Positions 9,176 to 17,663 of a stretch of DNA of 64,000 nt are shown here, piece after piece (within the stretch, counting starts at the first letter, position 1; each line of letters opens with the position of its first letter). The stretch comes from Mesorhizobium sp. GTDB taxonomy: Bacteria; Pseudomonadota; Alphaproteobacteria; Rhizobiales; Rhizobiaceae. The notes under the pieces are model-generated. The model did not search any database and was not told the DNA's origin. It worked only from the letters and a program-made list of their open reading frames with translations. Both the position numbers and the translations under genes were made by a program. Location: NCBI RefSeq assembly GCF_004962245.1, contig NZ_SUHQ01000006.1, positions 1 to 64,000 of the forward strand, in the 5' to 3' direction.

Positions 9176-10524
9176 GGTTTGAAACCGGGCAGCGTATACT
9201 TGCTGGAGGCTTGGGACATGATCCTCTCGGCTTCGGCGAGATTATGCTCAATCGACGTGCGGACTGCGTCCATGAACGCCGCCTGTTTCGGAGGCAGAGG
9301 CAGGCCGGTCGGAACGTCGCTCAGGTCTGCAAGTTCGTTGTCGCCGGTCGCCTGTTCGCGCGGGACGGGCGGCCGGCCGAGATACTGCACCGCCTCGGCC
9401 AGCGCTCCTGCAAGTTCGCTGCCCGGATCGTTGATCGCCGCCAGTTCGGCAGCCTGCCTCCACAGCCTTGCGAGGGCAGCGCGTTTTCGCACGATGTATT
9501 CGTCGAACACCAAATTGACCAACTGGTAGCGGCGGGCGGAAAGATTGGCGTCGAAGCGCATTCCACGCAGCAGCCCGACGCCGGCATGGAGAGCAATGCC
9601 GTTCCGATCTGCTTTCGCAGCGACCTGGGGAAGCACAGGGATACGATTGATTTCCGGCCTCAGCAAAAGCTCCTGGCCCTCTTCCGACAGGGCAAAATCC
9701 ACGAAACGCTCGGCGGCGGCCACGTTGCGGCTGCGCGCCAGGATGGCAATGCTGGCCGGCACGAATACTGTATCGGGCGGCAGCACGAATTTCGTGCTGT
9801 CGGGGGGGAAATTCGGCGCAGAACCCAGGAAATCGATCGTGATGCCGACGCCAAAACGGCGCTGCGCGACACCGGAGGCGACACCGAAACTACGTGCCGT
9901 TACGGTCGAAAGATTGCCACCGAGCTTTGACAGCAACGCCCAGCCGGCATCCCAGCCATATGTCTGAAGGATCGCTTCGACGATGAGGTGGGTGGTGCCG
10001 GAGCGGGAAGGCGCGCTGATGCCGATATGGCCGGAATAGATCGGCGAGGTCAGGTCCGACCAGGTTCTAGGAACCGGCAGCCGGTTCTCCGCAAGATAGG
10101 CGGGATTATAGACAAAGCCGTAGCCGGAAAGAGCAAACCCCAGATAGAAACCGTCCGGGTCATTCACGGGGTAGCCGGAAACCGTATCCGGCGCGCCCGT
10201 CGGCCGCGGCGCGGTTCGACGCAACTGGCCTTGCTGCTTCAACACCTCGAACGCATCGGCAGCGGACGCCCAGAATATGTCCACCGGAACATCCGGCTTT
10301 TCCCGGATGAACCGCACCGCGCTTGCTGTGTTGCGCTGGACGACGGTTAGTTGGATGTCCGGCTCCCTGGCCGAAAACGCCTTCTGAAACGGCTCGAAGA
10401 ATGACGGCGGGTAGGATGTGACGACGGTCAGATTGTCGGCTTCCATCGCCATTGCGGCACCGCACCACAGGGACAGTATCGCCAGCGCGCGCAGTTGCAC
10501 CGGCCAGCTGCCCCGTACCCTCAT
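9163..10524 (-). CDS. PgtC-like periplasmic binding protein, probable signalling receptor
   Basis: The solute-binding family 1 protein (453 aa) has a signal peptide, hydrophobic core about residues 10-24 ending GAAMA. It is a paralogue of the transport binding protein at 4398-5717: both open VVTSYP/VVTSFS and share NDPDGFYLGFALSGYGFVYN...APSRSGTTHLIVE. Its C-terminal 120 residues differ and carry an extra helical region. It is first in the unit binding protein-kinase-regulator, the order of pgtC-pgtB-pgtA, so I infer it signals to the kinase rather than to the permease. ATG 10524 is preferred because it begins the signal peptide, although its ribosome site is weak; a TTG at 10584 is the only longer alternative. 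Confidence 0.85.
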   Translation of the reverse strand: MRVRGSWPVQLRALAILSLWCGAAMAMEADNLTVVTSYPPSFFEPFQKAFSAREPDIQLTVVQRNTASAVRFIREKPDVPVDIFWASAADAFEVLKQQGQLRRTAPRPTGAPDTVSGYPVNDPDGFYLGFALSGYGFVYNPAYLAENRLPVPRTWSDLTSPIYSGHIGISAPSRSGTTHLIVEAILQTYGWDAGWALLSKLGGNLSTVTARSFGVASGVAQRRFGVGITIDFLGSAPNFPPDSTKFVLPPDTVFVPASIAILARSRNVAAAERFVDFALSEEGQELLLRPEINRIPVLPQVAAKADRNGIALHAGVGLLRGMRFDANLSARRYQLVNLVFDEYIVRKRAALARLWRQAAELAAINDPGSELAGALAEAVQYLGRPPVPREQATGDNELADLSDVPTGLPLPPKQAAFMDAVRTSIEHNLAEAERIMSQASSKYTLPGFKPWRR

Positions 10525-10707
10525 GCAAACCGACTTTGATCCGCGCACAATCCTTATCCATCTGTTCCGCACGCAGTGGAACAATTCCTGGTGATCGTGG
10601 GTGCGGAGATCTTTCGTTCTTGTCTCAAACTAGCTGCAAACGGAAAGCAAAAGCCGGCAATAGTGCGAAATGCAGCCTCGCCCTGAGAGCATCGGAGCTG
10701 CGGTGAC

Positions 10708-11580
10708 CTAATAAATCTTGAATGCGCCAATATTCTCCCGCGCCGTGACATCGGTGATCAGCATGTGCCCCGGGGTCTGTCCGATCGCGACTTCGAGCCT
10801 GGCGCCGGCCACCGCGCTTTGAGCGGTGGCGCTACTGGCCCAGAACACGGGTACTTCGCCTTCCCGGACTTCGACAGGGTCGCCCCAATCCGGGTCCCCG
10901 ATATCCTCGATGCCGATCACCCTGGGATCACCGACATGAATTGGCGCTCCGTGTGCATGCGGAAAACGCGCGGTAACCGCGCGCACTATATCGACCTGAC
11001 TCAAGCGAACCGGGCGCATCGAAACCACCATATTGCCTCCAAACACCCCGACCCGCGTCGTCCTGATCGAACTGCGGAACATCGGTGCCGTCCTGTGCAC
11101 GACAAAATTCCTGGGCGCGACGCCCCGCTCGATCAGGGCATGTTCGAATGTCGATGACGAACCGAGCGCGAAGGCGGCAAAATCTTCCCGCCAGATGTCC
11201 AGGATATCCGGCTGCTGGCGGATCAGCTCGCCAAACCGATAGACCTCGTACTGAGGAATGTCGGTTCGAACATCGACGTCGCCGAGCGTCGGCATGAACG
11301 GGCTGCCGGCGCGCCCCACGGCCACCAGCGGGCACGCCTTCGGGTTGCTGACGCAGAACCGGTGGAAGTCAGAAGCGAAGCTGCGCGGCACGACGACCAG
11401 GCTTGCCTGCAATCTGCCGACAGCCAGACCTCCGGTATGGCCTTCATAGGCCCCCAGCCTGATGATCCGGCGCAACCGGGCAACGTCGACAAGGCGCAGG
11501 TCCTCGTAGATCGGCGGCAACAGGCGAGCGATCGATTCCACAAGCGTCTCCCTGTCATGGACGCATTCTTGTCCTGTCAT
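10708..11580 (-). CDS. YcsI/D-glutamate cyclase-like (DUF1445) putative hydro-lyase
   Basis: From about residue 38 the 290-aa protein follows the YcsI family closely: LGAYEGHTGGLAVG, the NPKACPLVAVGRAGSPFMPTLG block, DVRTDIPQYEVYRFGE, SSSTFEHALIERGV and the late VFWASSATAQSAV. Members include mitochondrial D-glutamate cyclase and bacterial proteins annotated as hydro-lyases, often beside 5-oxoprolinase genes, which are not seen here. It is probably cytoplasmic. The start region contains a 23-bp tandem duplication that carries two ATG codons in different frames (11580 and 11558); only 11580 is in frame. It lies on the same strand as the Pgt-like unit, but a 180-bp gap makes shared transcription uncertain. 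Confidence 0.82.
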   Translation of the reverse strand: MTGQECVHDRETLVESIARLLPPIYEDLRLVDVARLRRIIRLGAYEGHTGGLAVGRLQASLVVVPRSFASDFHRFCVSNPKACPLVAVGRAGSPFMPTLGDVDVRTDIPQYEVYRFGELIRQQPDILDIWREDFAAFALGSSSTFEHALIERGVAPRNFVVHRTAPMFRSSIRTTRVGVFGGNMVVSMRPVRLSQVDIVRAVTARFPHAHGAPIHVGDPRVIGIEDIGDPDWGDPVEVREGEVPVFWASSATAQSAVAGARLEVAIGQTPGHMLITDVTARENIGAFKIY

Positions 11581-11590
11581 GGACGCATTG
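11552..11590. repeat. 23-bp tandem duplication over the YcsI-like start codon
   Basis: The 16-bp string CTGTCATGGACGCATT occurs at 11552-11567 and again at 11575-11590, offset by 23 bp. The duplication length is not a multiple of three. One copy of the ATG therefore reads into the gene and the other out of frame, as expected if a slip created or moved the present start. Confidence 0.7.
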
Positions 11591-11736
11591 GTGGTGCAGG
11601 ATCGACGGCGGCCAGCGGACTGTCAAATCGTCAGAATTTTCTCTGGTCGATAAATCCAGCTTATTACCGCATACCGCTAATATAAGTCCTATGTTGCTGG
11701 TTTTGGCACAAACAACGCCAGCCGAATGGATCAAGA

Positions 11737-12546
11737 TCACACGCAGTCGCGGCATCCAATAGCCTCGATCTTCTGCGTGACATCATTGAGAAAACCGAGA
11801 TCGCGGCTCATATAGGCAATCAGGAAGGCAGCGTAGAGCACCAGGACGAGGCTGAAAACCAGCGTCTTCACGATAAGCGACAGCGCGAAAATGTTGAGAT
11901 GTGGTGAGGCGCGCGCGAGGAAGGCCAGGACCAGATCGGAAAGCAGCATGCAGACGATGAGCGGAAACACCATCGTGAGCGCCATTGTCAGCACCTGATT
12001 GAGCAACCCGAGGAAGACCGTTGCGGCCTCCTGGCTGAAAACCGGCAACAGGCGGTCGATGGGCCACAGGTTGTAGCTGTCATAGAAACTGTTCAAAGTC
12101 AGTTCCAGTCCGCCGGCGGCGAGATAGAGCGCCACCATGATGATCGCCAGAAAGGTGCCTGTGGTGCTGGTTTCGTGGGTCATCATCGGGTCGATCAGCG
12201 AGCCCATTGTGGAGCCGCGCTGAAGGTCGAGTATTTCGCCTGCGGCTTCGGCGGCCCAGAAGGGAATTCCCATCGCGATGCCGAGCGTAGCGCCGACAAT
12301 GACTTCCTTCAGCATGAAGGCGAGGAGCAGCGTCAAGGTCAGGTCCGAGCGTGCGAGCACATCGGCGATCATTGGGATCAACGGAAGTGCCAGCGCCAGC
12401 GCCACGCCATTGCGCAGCACGCCCGTCAGCCGCACACGCGAGAACAGCGGCATCAACAGCATCAGACCGGCCATCCGGGCTAGCGCGAAAGCGGCAGCAA
12501 GAATATAGGCTTGGAATTCCTGCAGTACCGCGACGATTGGATCCAT
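11737..12546 (-). CDS. sctT: T3SS export apparatus protein SctT
   Basis: The 269-aa polytopic inner-membrane protein belongs to the SctT/FliR family. It has hydrophobic segments throughout, the early ARMAGLMLLMPLF, and the conserved EILDLQRGSTMGSLIDPMM stretch that FliR-family members carry in the second third. In known machines one SctT caps the SctR5-SctS4 helical gate of the export channel. ATG at 12546 is 2 nt after the SctS stop. It is the last gene of the minus-strand T3SS operon. The C-terminus ends in a short cysteine-containing tail (CRDC). Confidence 0.95.
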   Translation of the reverse strand: MDPIVAVLQEFQAYILAAAFALARMAGLMLLMPLFSRVRLTGVLRNGVALALALPLIPMIADVLARSDLTLTLLLAFMLKEVIVGATLGIAMGIPFWAAEAAGEILDLQRGSTMGSLIDPMMTHETSTTGTFLAIIMVALYLAAGGLELTLNSFYDSYNLWPIDRLLPVFSQEAATVFLGLLNQVLTMALTMVFPLIVCMLLSDLVLAFLARASPHLNIFALSLIVKTLVFSLVLVLYAAFLIAYMSRDLGFLNDVTQKIEAIGCRDCV

Positions 12547-12548
12547 CT

Positions 12549-12818
12549 TCAGCGTGTAATGACTGGGAATTCGTCCAGCGCCGTGGAGGCCTGCTCGGCG
12601 ATCTGCTGGCCGAGCAGCGGTCCGAACAGCAGGATGACGACCATGATCACCACCAGCTTGATCGTTTGGGGCAACGACTGATCCTGGATCTGGGTAAGCG
12701 CCTGGGCAAGGCCGACCACAAGGCCGATCACCAGCGCCGCGACGATTGCCGGCGCCGAGGCGAACAGGATGGTCAGCAAAGTACCTTGGACCTTGGCCAG
12801 CAGAATGTCATCGGCCAT
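12549..12818 (-). CDS. sctS: T3SS export apparatus protein SctS
   Basis: The 89-aa protein forms two transmembrane helices, the FliQ/SctS fold. Key strings are IVAALVIGLVVGLAQALTQIQDQSLPQTIKL and a second helix VVIMVVILLFGPLLG. Four copies wrap the export gate with SctR and SctT in known systems. The ATG at 12818 is chosen because homologues start MxxxxILxxxxxxL; an upstream in-frame start at 12854 would reach into the SctR stop and adds arginine-rich residues. Its own stop lies 2 nt before SctT. Confidence 0.95.
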   Translation of the reverse strand: MADDILLAKVQGTLLTILFASAPAIVAALVIGLVVGLAQALTQIQDQSLPQTIKLVVIMVVILLFGPLLGQQIAEQASTALDEFPVITR

Positions 12819-12850
12819 GGCGCGTGGCCCCCGTGAATAAACCGGCCGCG

Positions 12851-13504
12851 TCACCCATAGCTCAGTATCAGCCCGTGCATGAGCCGGGACCAGCCATCGA
12901 TCGCGACGAAGAGGAACAGCTTCAAAGGAACGGAAATGAGCACCGGCGATACCATGATCATTCCGAGCGTCATGAGGATATTTGCGACAACCATATCGAC
13001 GATGAGGAACGGCAGGTAGAGCAGAAAACCGATCTCGAAGGCGCGGGTAAGTTCGGATGCAACGAAGGCGGGTACGAGAATGGAAAGATCGTCATCGCGA
13101 AGGTTTTCGCGCGCATGTTCTGGCCACAGCCGGTTGGTGCCTGCGAGGAAGAACTGCCGCTCCTCCGGCTGAGTGAAGCGTATCAGGTGCTGTTTCAGGG
13201 GCTCCCGCATCAATTGTGCCGCATTCGCGATGTCATCGGCCGTCTGGAGCTGGATCTGTCCCTCTTCGAAGCGTCGCGACATCTCGCTGATCAGCGGCAT
13301 GGTCACGTAGACGGTGAGAACCAGCGCAATGCCGTAGAGCACCATGTTCGGCGGCATTTGCTGAACGCCAAGGGCGTTGCGGATCAGGAACAGCACGACG
13401 GAGATCTTGAGGAAACCCGTCATCGTGACCACGACGAGCGGCAGCAGGCCGACAAGGCCCACCGCGACCAGAATGCCAAGCAGGTTGGGCGAGCTTTCAA
13501 GCAT
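12851..13504 (-). CDS. sctR: T3SS export apparatus protein SctR
   Basis: The 217-aa inner-membrane protein belongs to the SctR/FliP family, with the markers MTGFLKISVVLFLIRNALGVQQ and PFLIVDMVVANILMTLGMIMVSP. Five copies form the core of the export gate in known systems. The ATG at 13504 starts just before the first hydrophobic helix; the longer open frame upstream lies inside sctQ. The gene overlaps the end of sctQ by 8 bp, so translation is coupled. Confidence 0.96.
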   Translation of the reverse strand: MLESSPNLLGILVAVGLVGLLPLVVVTMTGFLKISVVLFLIRNALGVQQMPPNMVLYGIALVLTVYVTMPLISEMSRRFEEGQIQLQTADDIANAAQLMREPLKQHLIRFTQPEERQFFLAGTNRLWPEHARENLRDDDLSILVPAFVASELTRAFEIGFLLYLPFLIVDMVVANILMTLGMIMVSPVLISVPLKLFLFVAIDGWSRLMHGLILSYG

Positions 13505-14579
13505 TGCCGAACATGCCGAGGAGACGCACGCCGAGACTTTCGCCGATCCGCACGATTTCTCCGCGTCCAACACGTTTGCCATTGGCAATGACGTCCACCG
13601 TCTCGCGCTCGTGCCCGGGGAGCGGCACGATCGTGCCGGCCCCCAGCTGCCGGATCTCACCGATCGGCAGCACGGTACGGCCAAGTTCGAAAACCAGCGA
13701 CACCGGCAGGTCGTCCAACGCGGCATCATCGAGTGTTTGCACGGCATCCGGGGCCGTCTTCTGGTTCATGATCCACTCCCATCTTGATCCGTTGAGTTGA
13801 CAGGGCGAAGCCATCAATCGGGGACCGACATCGATCAGCTCGACAGGTGCGACCAGGCGCTCTGCGATCATCAGCAGCGCCGTCGATCCGATGCCATCCA
13901 GAAGCACGACGTCGCCCGGCCGAAGGCTGTGCAATTCACCGATGCTGACCTCGACCGCCCCACGCCAAAGACCGACGGGTACCGGAACCTCCTCCGGTAG
14001 CGATGCGCCTTCGCCCGAAACGGCCTCGATAAGCTCGGCAAGAGCAGCGGCATGGCCGGCATTCTCGAAGCGGAGAGCGCAGGAAGACGCCCCTTCGCCG
14101 CTGTTGACGACCAACGCGAACGGCGGCGATGCCGTCTTGTTTGTGCCATTCACCGCATTCAGCGTGATCGCTTCCCCGAGCCTTGCCTCCAGCCAGGACA
14201 ATTCGCTGGCGAGGAAGGATTCCAGAAGCAGCGCTGCGTGCCCTGGTGCAATGCGCTCGAGGTCTACGGCAGGGTCGGCCCGCACCAGCCATTTGTCGAG
14301 CAGCGCCCGCGGCAGCTCCAATGATGCCTTGGAACCTGCGATCTCGAATGCAATCTTGCTGCTTGGTTCCTGTCCGACAACCAGTGGCCAGACAGCCTCG
14401 ATCGTCATGGATTCGCCACCCACGGCCACCTCGACCGGCGGACGGCGGCAATAGAAGGCGTTCAACGCATCGAGATAGATCGCCGGGACCTGTGCCAGCT
14501 CAAGCGGCTCCGCGCGAGCCATCCGGGTTGCCGATACCTTGGAAGTCGCTCTCTTTTTTGGCGGCATGGACTGAAGCAT
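13497..14579 (-). CDS. sctQ: T3SS cytoplasmic ring protein SctQ
   Basis: The 360-aa protein has the SpoA (surface presentation) domain at its C-terminus, with the signature LPVSLVFELGRTVLPIGEIRQLGAGTIVPL and a GRGEIVRIGESLGVRL end. Another SpoA-like segment lies near GAVEVSIGELHSLRPGDVVLLDG. The N-terminal half is divergent, as usual for SctQ. It builds the cytoplasmic sorting platform with SctK, SctL and SctN. ATG 14579 lies 8 nt after the SctO stop; ATG 14567 is possible. Many SctQ genes also have an internal start giving a short C-terminal product; I did not find a convincing one. Confidence 0.9.
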   Translation of the reverse strand: MLQSMPPKKRATSKVSATRMARAEPLELAQVPAIYLDALNAFYCRRPPVEVAVGGESMTIEAVWPLVVGQEPSSKIAFEIAGSKASLELPRALLDKWLVRADPAVDLERIAPGHAALLLESFLASELSWLEARLGEAITLNAVNGTNKTASPPFALVVNSGEGASSCALRFENAGHAAALAELIEAVSGEGASLPEEVPVPVGLWRGAVEVSIGELHSLRPGDVVLLDGIGSTALLMIAERLVAPVELIDVGPRLMASPCQLNGSRWEWIMNQKTAPDAVQTLDDAALDDLPVSLVFELGRTVLPIGEIRQLGAGTIVPLPGHERETVDVIANGKRVGRGEIVRIGESLGVRLLGMFGNA

Positions 14580-14586
14580 CAGCGAC

Positions 14587-15078
14587 TCACGACCGGTCGC
14601 CCGAGGTCGGCATCCCGCCACGGTCGTCTTCTTCGCCCAGTTCGGTGATTGCCGTCTGCCGGCCCACTGCCCGACGGGTTAATTGCTCCAGCAACCTGTC
14701 CAGTTTGGTGACCGCCTTGAAATGCGAATGGTGACGGCGCCGCACCTCCGCAAGGTCCGCGCTGCACTTTTCCTCCGCCGCGCCTGCTACCCTGCGGCTG
14801 TCCTCAAGCTGCATTGCTTCTGCGGCCGCCTTTTCGAACTTTCCCTGTAACCGGTGAAGGCTCGGCATGGTCACCGGTTGGCCGATCATTGCGTCGAATG
14901 CGGCCTGCTCATCGGCAACGGCGCGCCGGCGATGCGCCGCAATCGCGTCAGCCGTTTGTTGCACGTGGCTTGCAGCCCGTCTGGCTTCGGCCTGACTTCG
15001 AATAACCATTTTCTGCGAACGTTGCTCGCGCCGCTGACGCAGATCCCGCAGCCGGGAAATCATCTCATGCTCTTTCAT
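14587..15078 (-). CDS. sctO: T3SS central stalk protein SctO
   Basis: A 163-aa, highly charged, almost entirely helical protein placed directly after the ATPase gene, which is the usual position and character of SctO (YscO/FliJ class). It is expected to form a two-helix coiled coil in the centre of the SctN hexamer. Sequence conservation in this family is very low, so the call rests on position, size and composition. ATG 15078 has GGGAG 7 nt upstream and overlaps the ATPase gene by 14 bp; an ATG at 15063 is less well placed. Confidence 0.75.
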   Translation of the reverse strand: MKEHEMISRLRDLRQRREQRSQKMVIRSQAEARRAASHVQQTADAIAAHRRRAVADEQAAFDAMIGQPVTMPSLHRLQGKFEKAAAEAMQLEDSRRVAGAAEEKCSADLAEVRRRHHSHFKAVTKLDRLLEQLTRRAVGRQTAITELGEEDDRGGMPTSGDRS

Positions 15079-16426
15079 CGACGATCTCCCGCATCCATTG
15101 TTGCGTCTTTTCCATCGGCTCATGGGTGGCCGACGATTGCCGCAGGAAGGCATTGATCCTGTCGATCTTGGCCACCGCCTCGTCGGCGACCGGATCGCTG
15201 CCTTTTTCGTATTCGCCGATCCGCAGCAACAGCTCGATGTCGGCGTAGCGAGCGATCAGCTCGCGAAGGCGCCCGGCCTGCGCTCGCTGGCGGGGCGACA
15301 CCACGCTATCCATGAGGCGGCTGCGGCTGCGCGGTATGTCAATCGCCGGAAAGTGATTGCGTTGAGCAAGTTCGTTGGACAGGAACACATGGCCGTCGAG
15401 GAGCGCCTGGATTTCCTCCGCAACAGGGTCCATGGCGCCGTCGCCCTCCATGAGCACGCTGTAGAGGCCGGTGATGGAACCGACCTTGCCGAGGCCGGAA
15501 CGTTCGAGCAGCCGTGGCAGTGCCGCAAACAGAGAGGGCGGAAAACCGCGGCGCGTCGGCGGCTCGCCCGAAGCCAGGCCTATCTCGCGCTGCGCGCGCG
15601 CAAATCGGGTGATGTTGTCCATGGCCAAAAGGACGTGCTTGCCCTGATCCCGGAAGTATTCGGCGATCGTGGTAGCGACGTACGCCGCTTTCACACGCTC
15701 GATTGCCGGCCGGTCCGAGGTCGCCACGACAACAACGGCGCGCGACAGGCCCTCAGGCCCAAGATGGCGTTCGACGAATTCGCGCACCTCGCGTCCGCGT
15801 TCGCCAACCAGCGCGACCACGGCGACGTCGGCATTCGTACCGCTCACGATATCGGAAAGCAGGATCGACTTGCCTACCCCGGGTTCGCCGAAGATGCCGA
15901 CGCGCTGCCCACGCGCACAGGTCAGCAAACCATCGAGCGCACGAATGCCGAGTTGGATCGGCTCGGTGATCATCGCGCGCTCCAACGGTGATGGCGGGTA
16001 GGCATCGACCGGATAGTGGGAAACAATACCGTCAAGCGACAGGGCGCGGCCATCGAGCGGCTCTCCAAGCGCGCTGATGACCCGACCGAGCAAACCCGGC
16101 CCCACCGGGACTTGCAGATTTTTTCCGGTCGGAATCACTTCAGTCAGACTGGACAGGCCGACAAGATCCCCGAGCGGAACCAGGACGGCGGATTCGTCGA
16201 GCAGGCCGACGACCTCGGCCTTCGTCCTCAATCCTGTCCTGGGATCGACGAGTTCGCAGATTTCGCCGAGCCGAACCTCCTCGACTGTCGCGTGGATGAC
16301 GACACCTGTTACGCGCCGCACACGCCCTTTTCGAGGTCTGCTGGTGTCCTCGCGCAGTCCCTCGCGAAGATTGGGAACAATCCTGGCAAGCTTGCTGTCG
16401 ATACTGCCGGCGAAAGTGCCCGTCAT
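15065..16426 (-). CDS. sctN: T3SS ATPase SctN
   Basis: The 453-aa F1-type ATPase powers unfolding and release of substrates. The Walker A GEPGVGKS is at about residues 180-187, GERGREVREF and the Walker B region KHVLLAMDNITRFA follow, and the catalytic glutamate lies in the conserved VGERGRE block. MEGDGAMDPVAEEIQALLDGH is the hallmark of type III ATPases as opposed to F1 beta. Asn replaces the more usual Ser in the DSVTR segment, a mild change. ATG 16426 overlaps sctL by 4 nt. Confidence 0.97.
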   Translation of the reverse strand: MTGTFAGSIDSKLARIVPNLREGLREDTSRPRKGRVRRVTGVVIHATVEEVRLGEICELVDPRTGLRTKAEVVGLLDESAVLVPLGDLVGLSSLTEVIPTGKNLQVPVGPGLLGRVISALGEPLDGRALSLDGIVSHYPVDAYPPSPLERAMITEPIQLGIRALDGLLTCARGQRVGIFGEPGVGKSILLSDIVSGTNADVAVVALVGERGREVREFVERHLGPEGLSRAVVVVATSDRPAIERVKAAYVATTIAEYFRDQGKHVLLAMDNITRFARAQREIGLASGEPPTRRGFPPSLFAALPRLLERSGLGKVGSITGLYSVLMEGDGAMDPVAEEIQALLDGHVFLSNELAQRNHFPAIDIPRSRSRLMDSVVSPRQRAQAGRLRELIARYADIELLLRIGEYEKGSDPVADEAVAKIDRINAFLRQSSATHEPMEKTQQWMREIVDERA

Positions 16427-17037
16427 GCCCGCTCCTTTCCAGCCACTGCTGACGTGATGGCGGCGAGTTGGGCATCGATGCTGGCATCGACGACAGCTAC
16501 ATCGGTGGTGACGAGGCAGGTGCCTTCGGCAAGTTTGCTGTCCGCGTTGATTTCGATCGTAAAGCCGACATCGCTGTCGCGCAGGACGGCGTCCAGTTCG
16601 TCCCTCACGGCGGCCAACGCATTGGGATGCACGGATATTTTCAGATATTTCGCCCGACGGACCTCCGCGACGGCTTGACGAGCCGCTTTGGCGACGAGCG
16701 TGGTGACGTCGAATTCGCCGAGCATGCGCTGCACCACATCGAGAGCCAGGTCGATCACTTCCCGCTCCAACGTTCCGAGGTAGCGGTCCACCTTGACGGC
16801 GGTCTCACTGACCAAGCGCGCAGCTTCGCTGCTGCCTGCGGCCATGCCGTCTTCGTAGCCCTGGGCATACTCGCTGGCGTAGACCTTGCGCGCGGCGTCG
16901 CGCAACTCATTCGCCTCGCGCCGCGCTGCTTCGAGAAAGGCATAGCCGTCACTCCACGCTGCGGCTTCGGCCGCACGCAGAATGACGCCGCGCGGCCGCA
17001 CGGGCAAATCCTGGTTCGCTGCGGCTTCGCTTGCCAT
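16423..17037 (-). CDS. sctL: T3SS ATPase stator SctL (NolV-like)
   Basis: A 204-aa protein of the SctL/FliH class. Its N-terminal part is helical, with the GYEDGMAAGSSEAARLVSE stretch and preceding alanine/arginine heptads. The C-terminal domain has KISVHPNALAAVRDEL and LAEGTCLVTTDVAVVDASIDAQLAAI, which match the E2-like end of SctL (EGxCxVxTxxGxVDASxxxQL). It links SctN to the SctQ platform. ATG 17037 overlaps the SctK stop (ATGA). The order J-K-L-N agrees with nolT-nolU-nolV-rhcN of rhizobia. Confidence 0.92.
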   Translation of the reverse strand: MASEAAANQDLPVRPRGVILRAAEAAAWSDGYAFLEAARREANELRDAARKVYASEYAQGYEDGMAAGSSEAARLVSETAVKVDRYLGTLEREVIDLALDVVQRMLGEFDVTTLVAKAARQAVAEVRRAKYLKISVHPNALAAVRDELDAVLRDSDVGFTIEINADSKLAEGTCLVTTDVAVVDASIDAQLAAITSAVAGKERA

Positions 17038-17663
17038 CACGCCGTACCGGCTGCCCGCCGGACGATCGCCGTTCCGGTATCCGCGAAGGGCGCGTCTGGA
17101 AGCCTGTCAACCAGATCGTCGGGTGGCAGCTTTAGAAGCACGCGGCGTCCCATCGATGCCGGCGCGGCGTGGCACCACGCTCCAATGCATCGCCATCCGT
17201 CCGCAAAAACGCGATCGCGAATGCCGTCCAACGGATCGAGCGGCTGTGCTGGTCCCGCCAGATCGCGGTGTTTCATCGCGAAAGTGCAAAGCGCTTCGCC
17301 GAGTTGTTCGTGCAACGCCGCCGTCGTGTGCCCAAGGATGCTGCCGGCGAAGCTGTCCGACCAATAAATGGCGCCGGCGCGAAGCGCGGTCTGTTCGAGT
17401 TGCTCGGCAGATGACAGCGCTATCGTCGCGTCAAGCTCCTCGACCTCCGGCATGGAAGCGTCAAGCCGGTAATGATCCAGCAGCAGCGCCGAAAGTCTGG
17501 GGCCTAGCCGTTGCGTGCGCAGCATGCGCTCGCAAGCATCCTCACCGATTGTACCCTCGAAGCATTCCGCCAACCGTCGCGGCTCGGCATAGTCGGCCGG
17601 CCATTCCAGAAATGATCGCCACTCGATACTGTTGCGCGGCGCAGTCGAGATCGATCCGCTCAT
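17037..17663 (-). CDS. sctK: T3SS sorting platform adaptor SctK (NolU-like)
   Basis: A 208-aa cytoplasmic protein lying exactly between sctJ and sctL with 4-nt overlaps on both sides (ATGA each). SctK proteins bridge the platform to SctD; their sequences are poorly conserved. Visible features fit NolU/HrpD relatives: an N-terminal SIEWRSFLEWPADYAEP, the RMLRTQRLGPRLSALLLDHYRL block, and GAIYWSDSFAGSILGHTTAALHEQLGEAL in the middle. ATG 17663 is preferred to the longer open frame that overlaps sctJ. Confidence 0.82.
   Translation of the reverse strand: MSGSISTAPRNSIEWRSFLEWPADYAEPRRLAECFEGTIGEDACERMLRTQRLGPRLSALLLDHYRLDASMPEVEELDATIALSSAEQLEQTALRAGAIYWSDSFAGSILGHTTAALHEQLGEALCTFAMKHRDLAGPAQPLDPLDGIRDRVFADGWRCIGAWCHAAPASMGRRVLLKLPPDDLVDRLPDAPFADTGTAIVRRAAGTA

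Noticed and set aside
7247..9529. 760-aa open frame on the plus strand opposite the sensor kinase and the binding protein
   Set aside because: It is the antisense shadow of two clear genes; the translation is Arg/Gln-rich without any domain.
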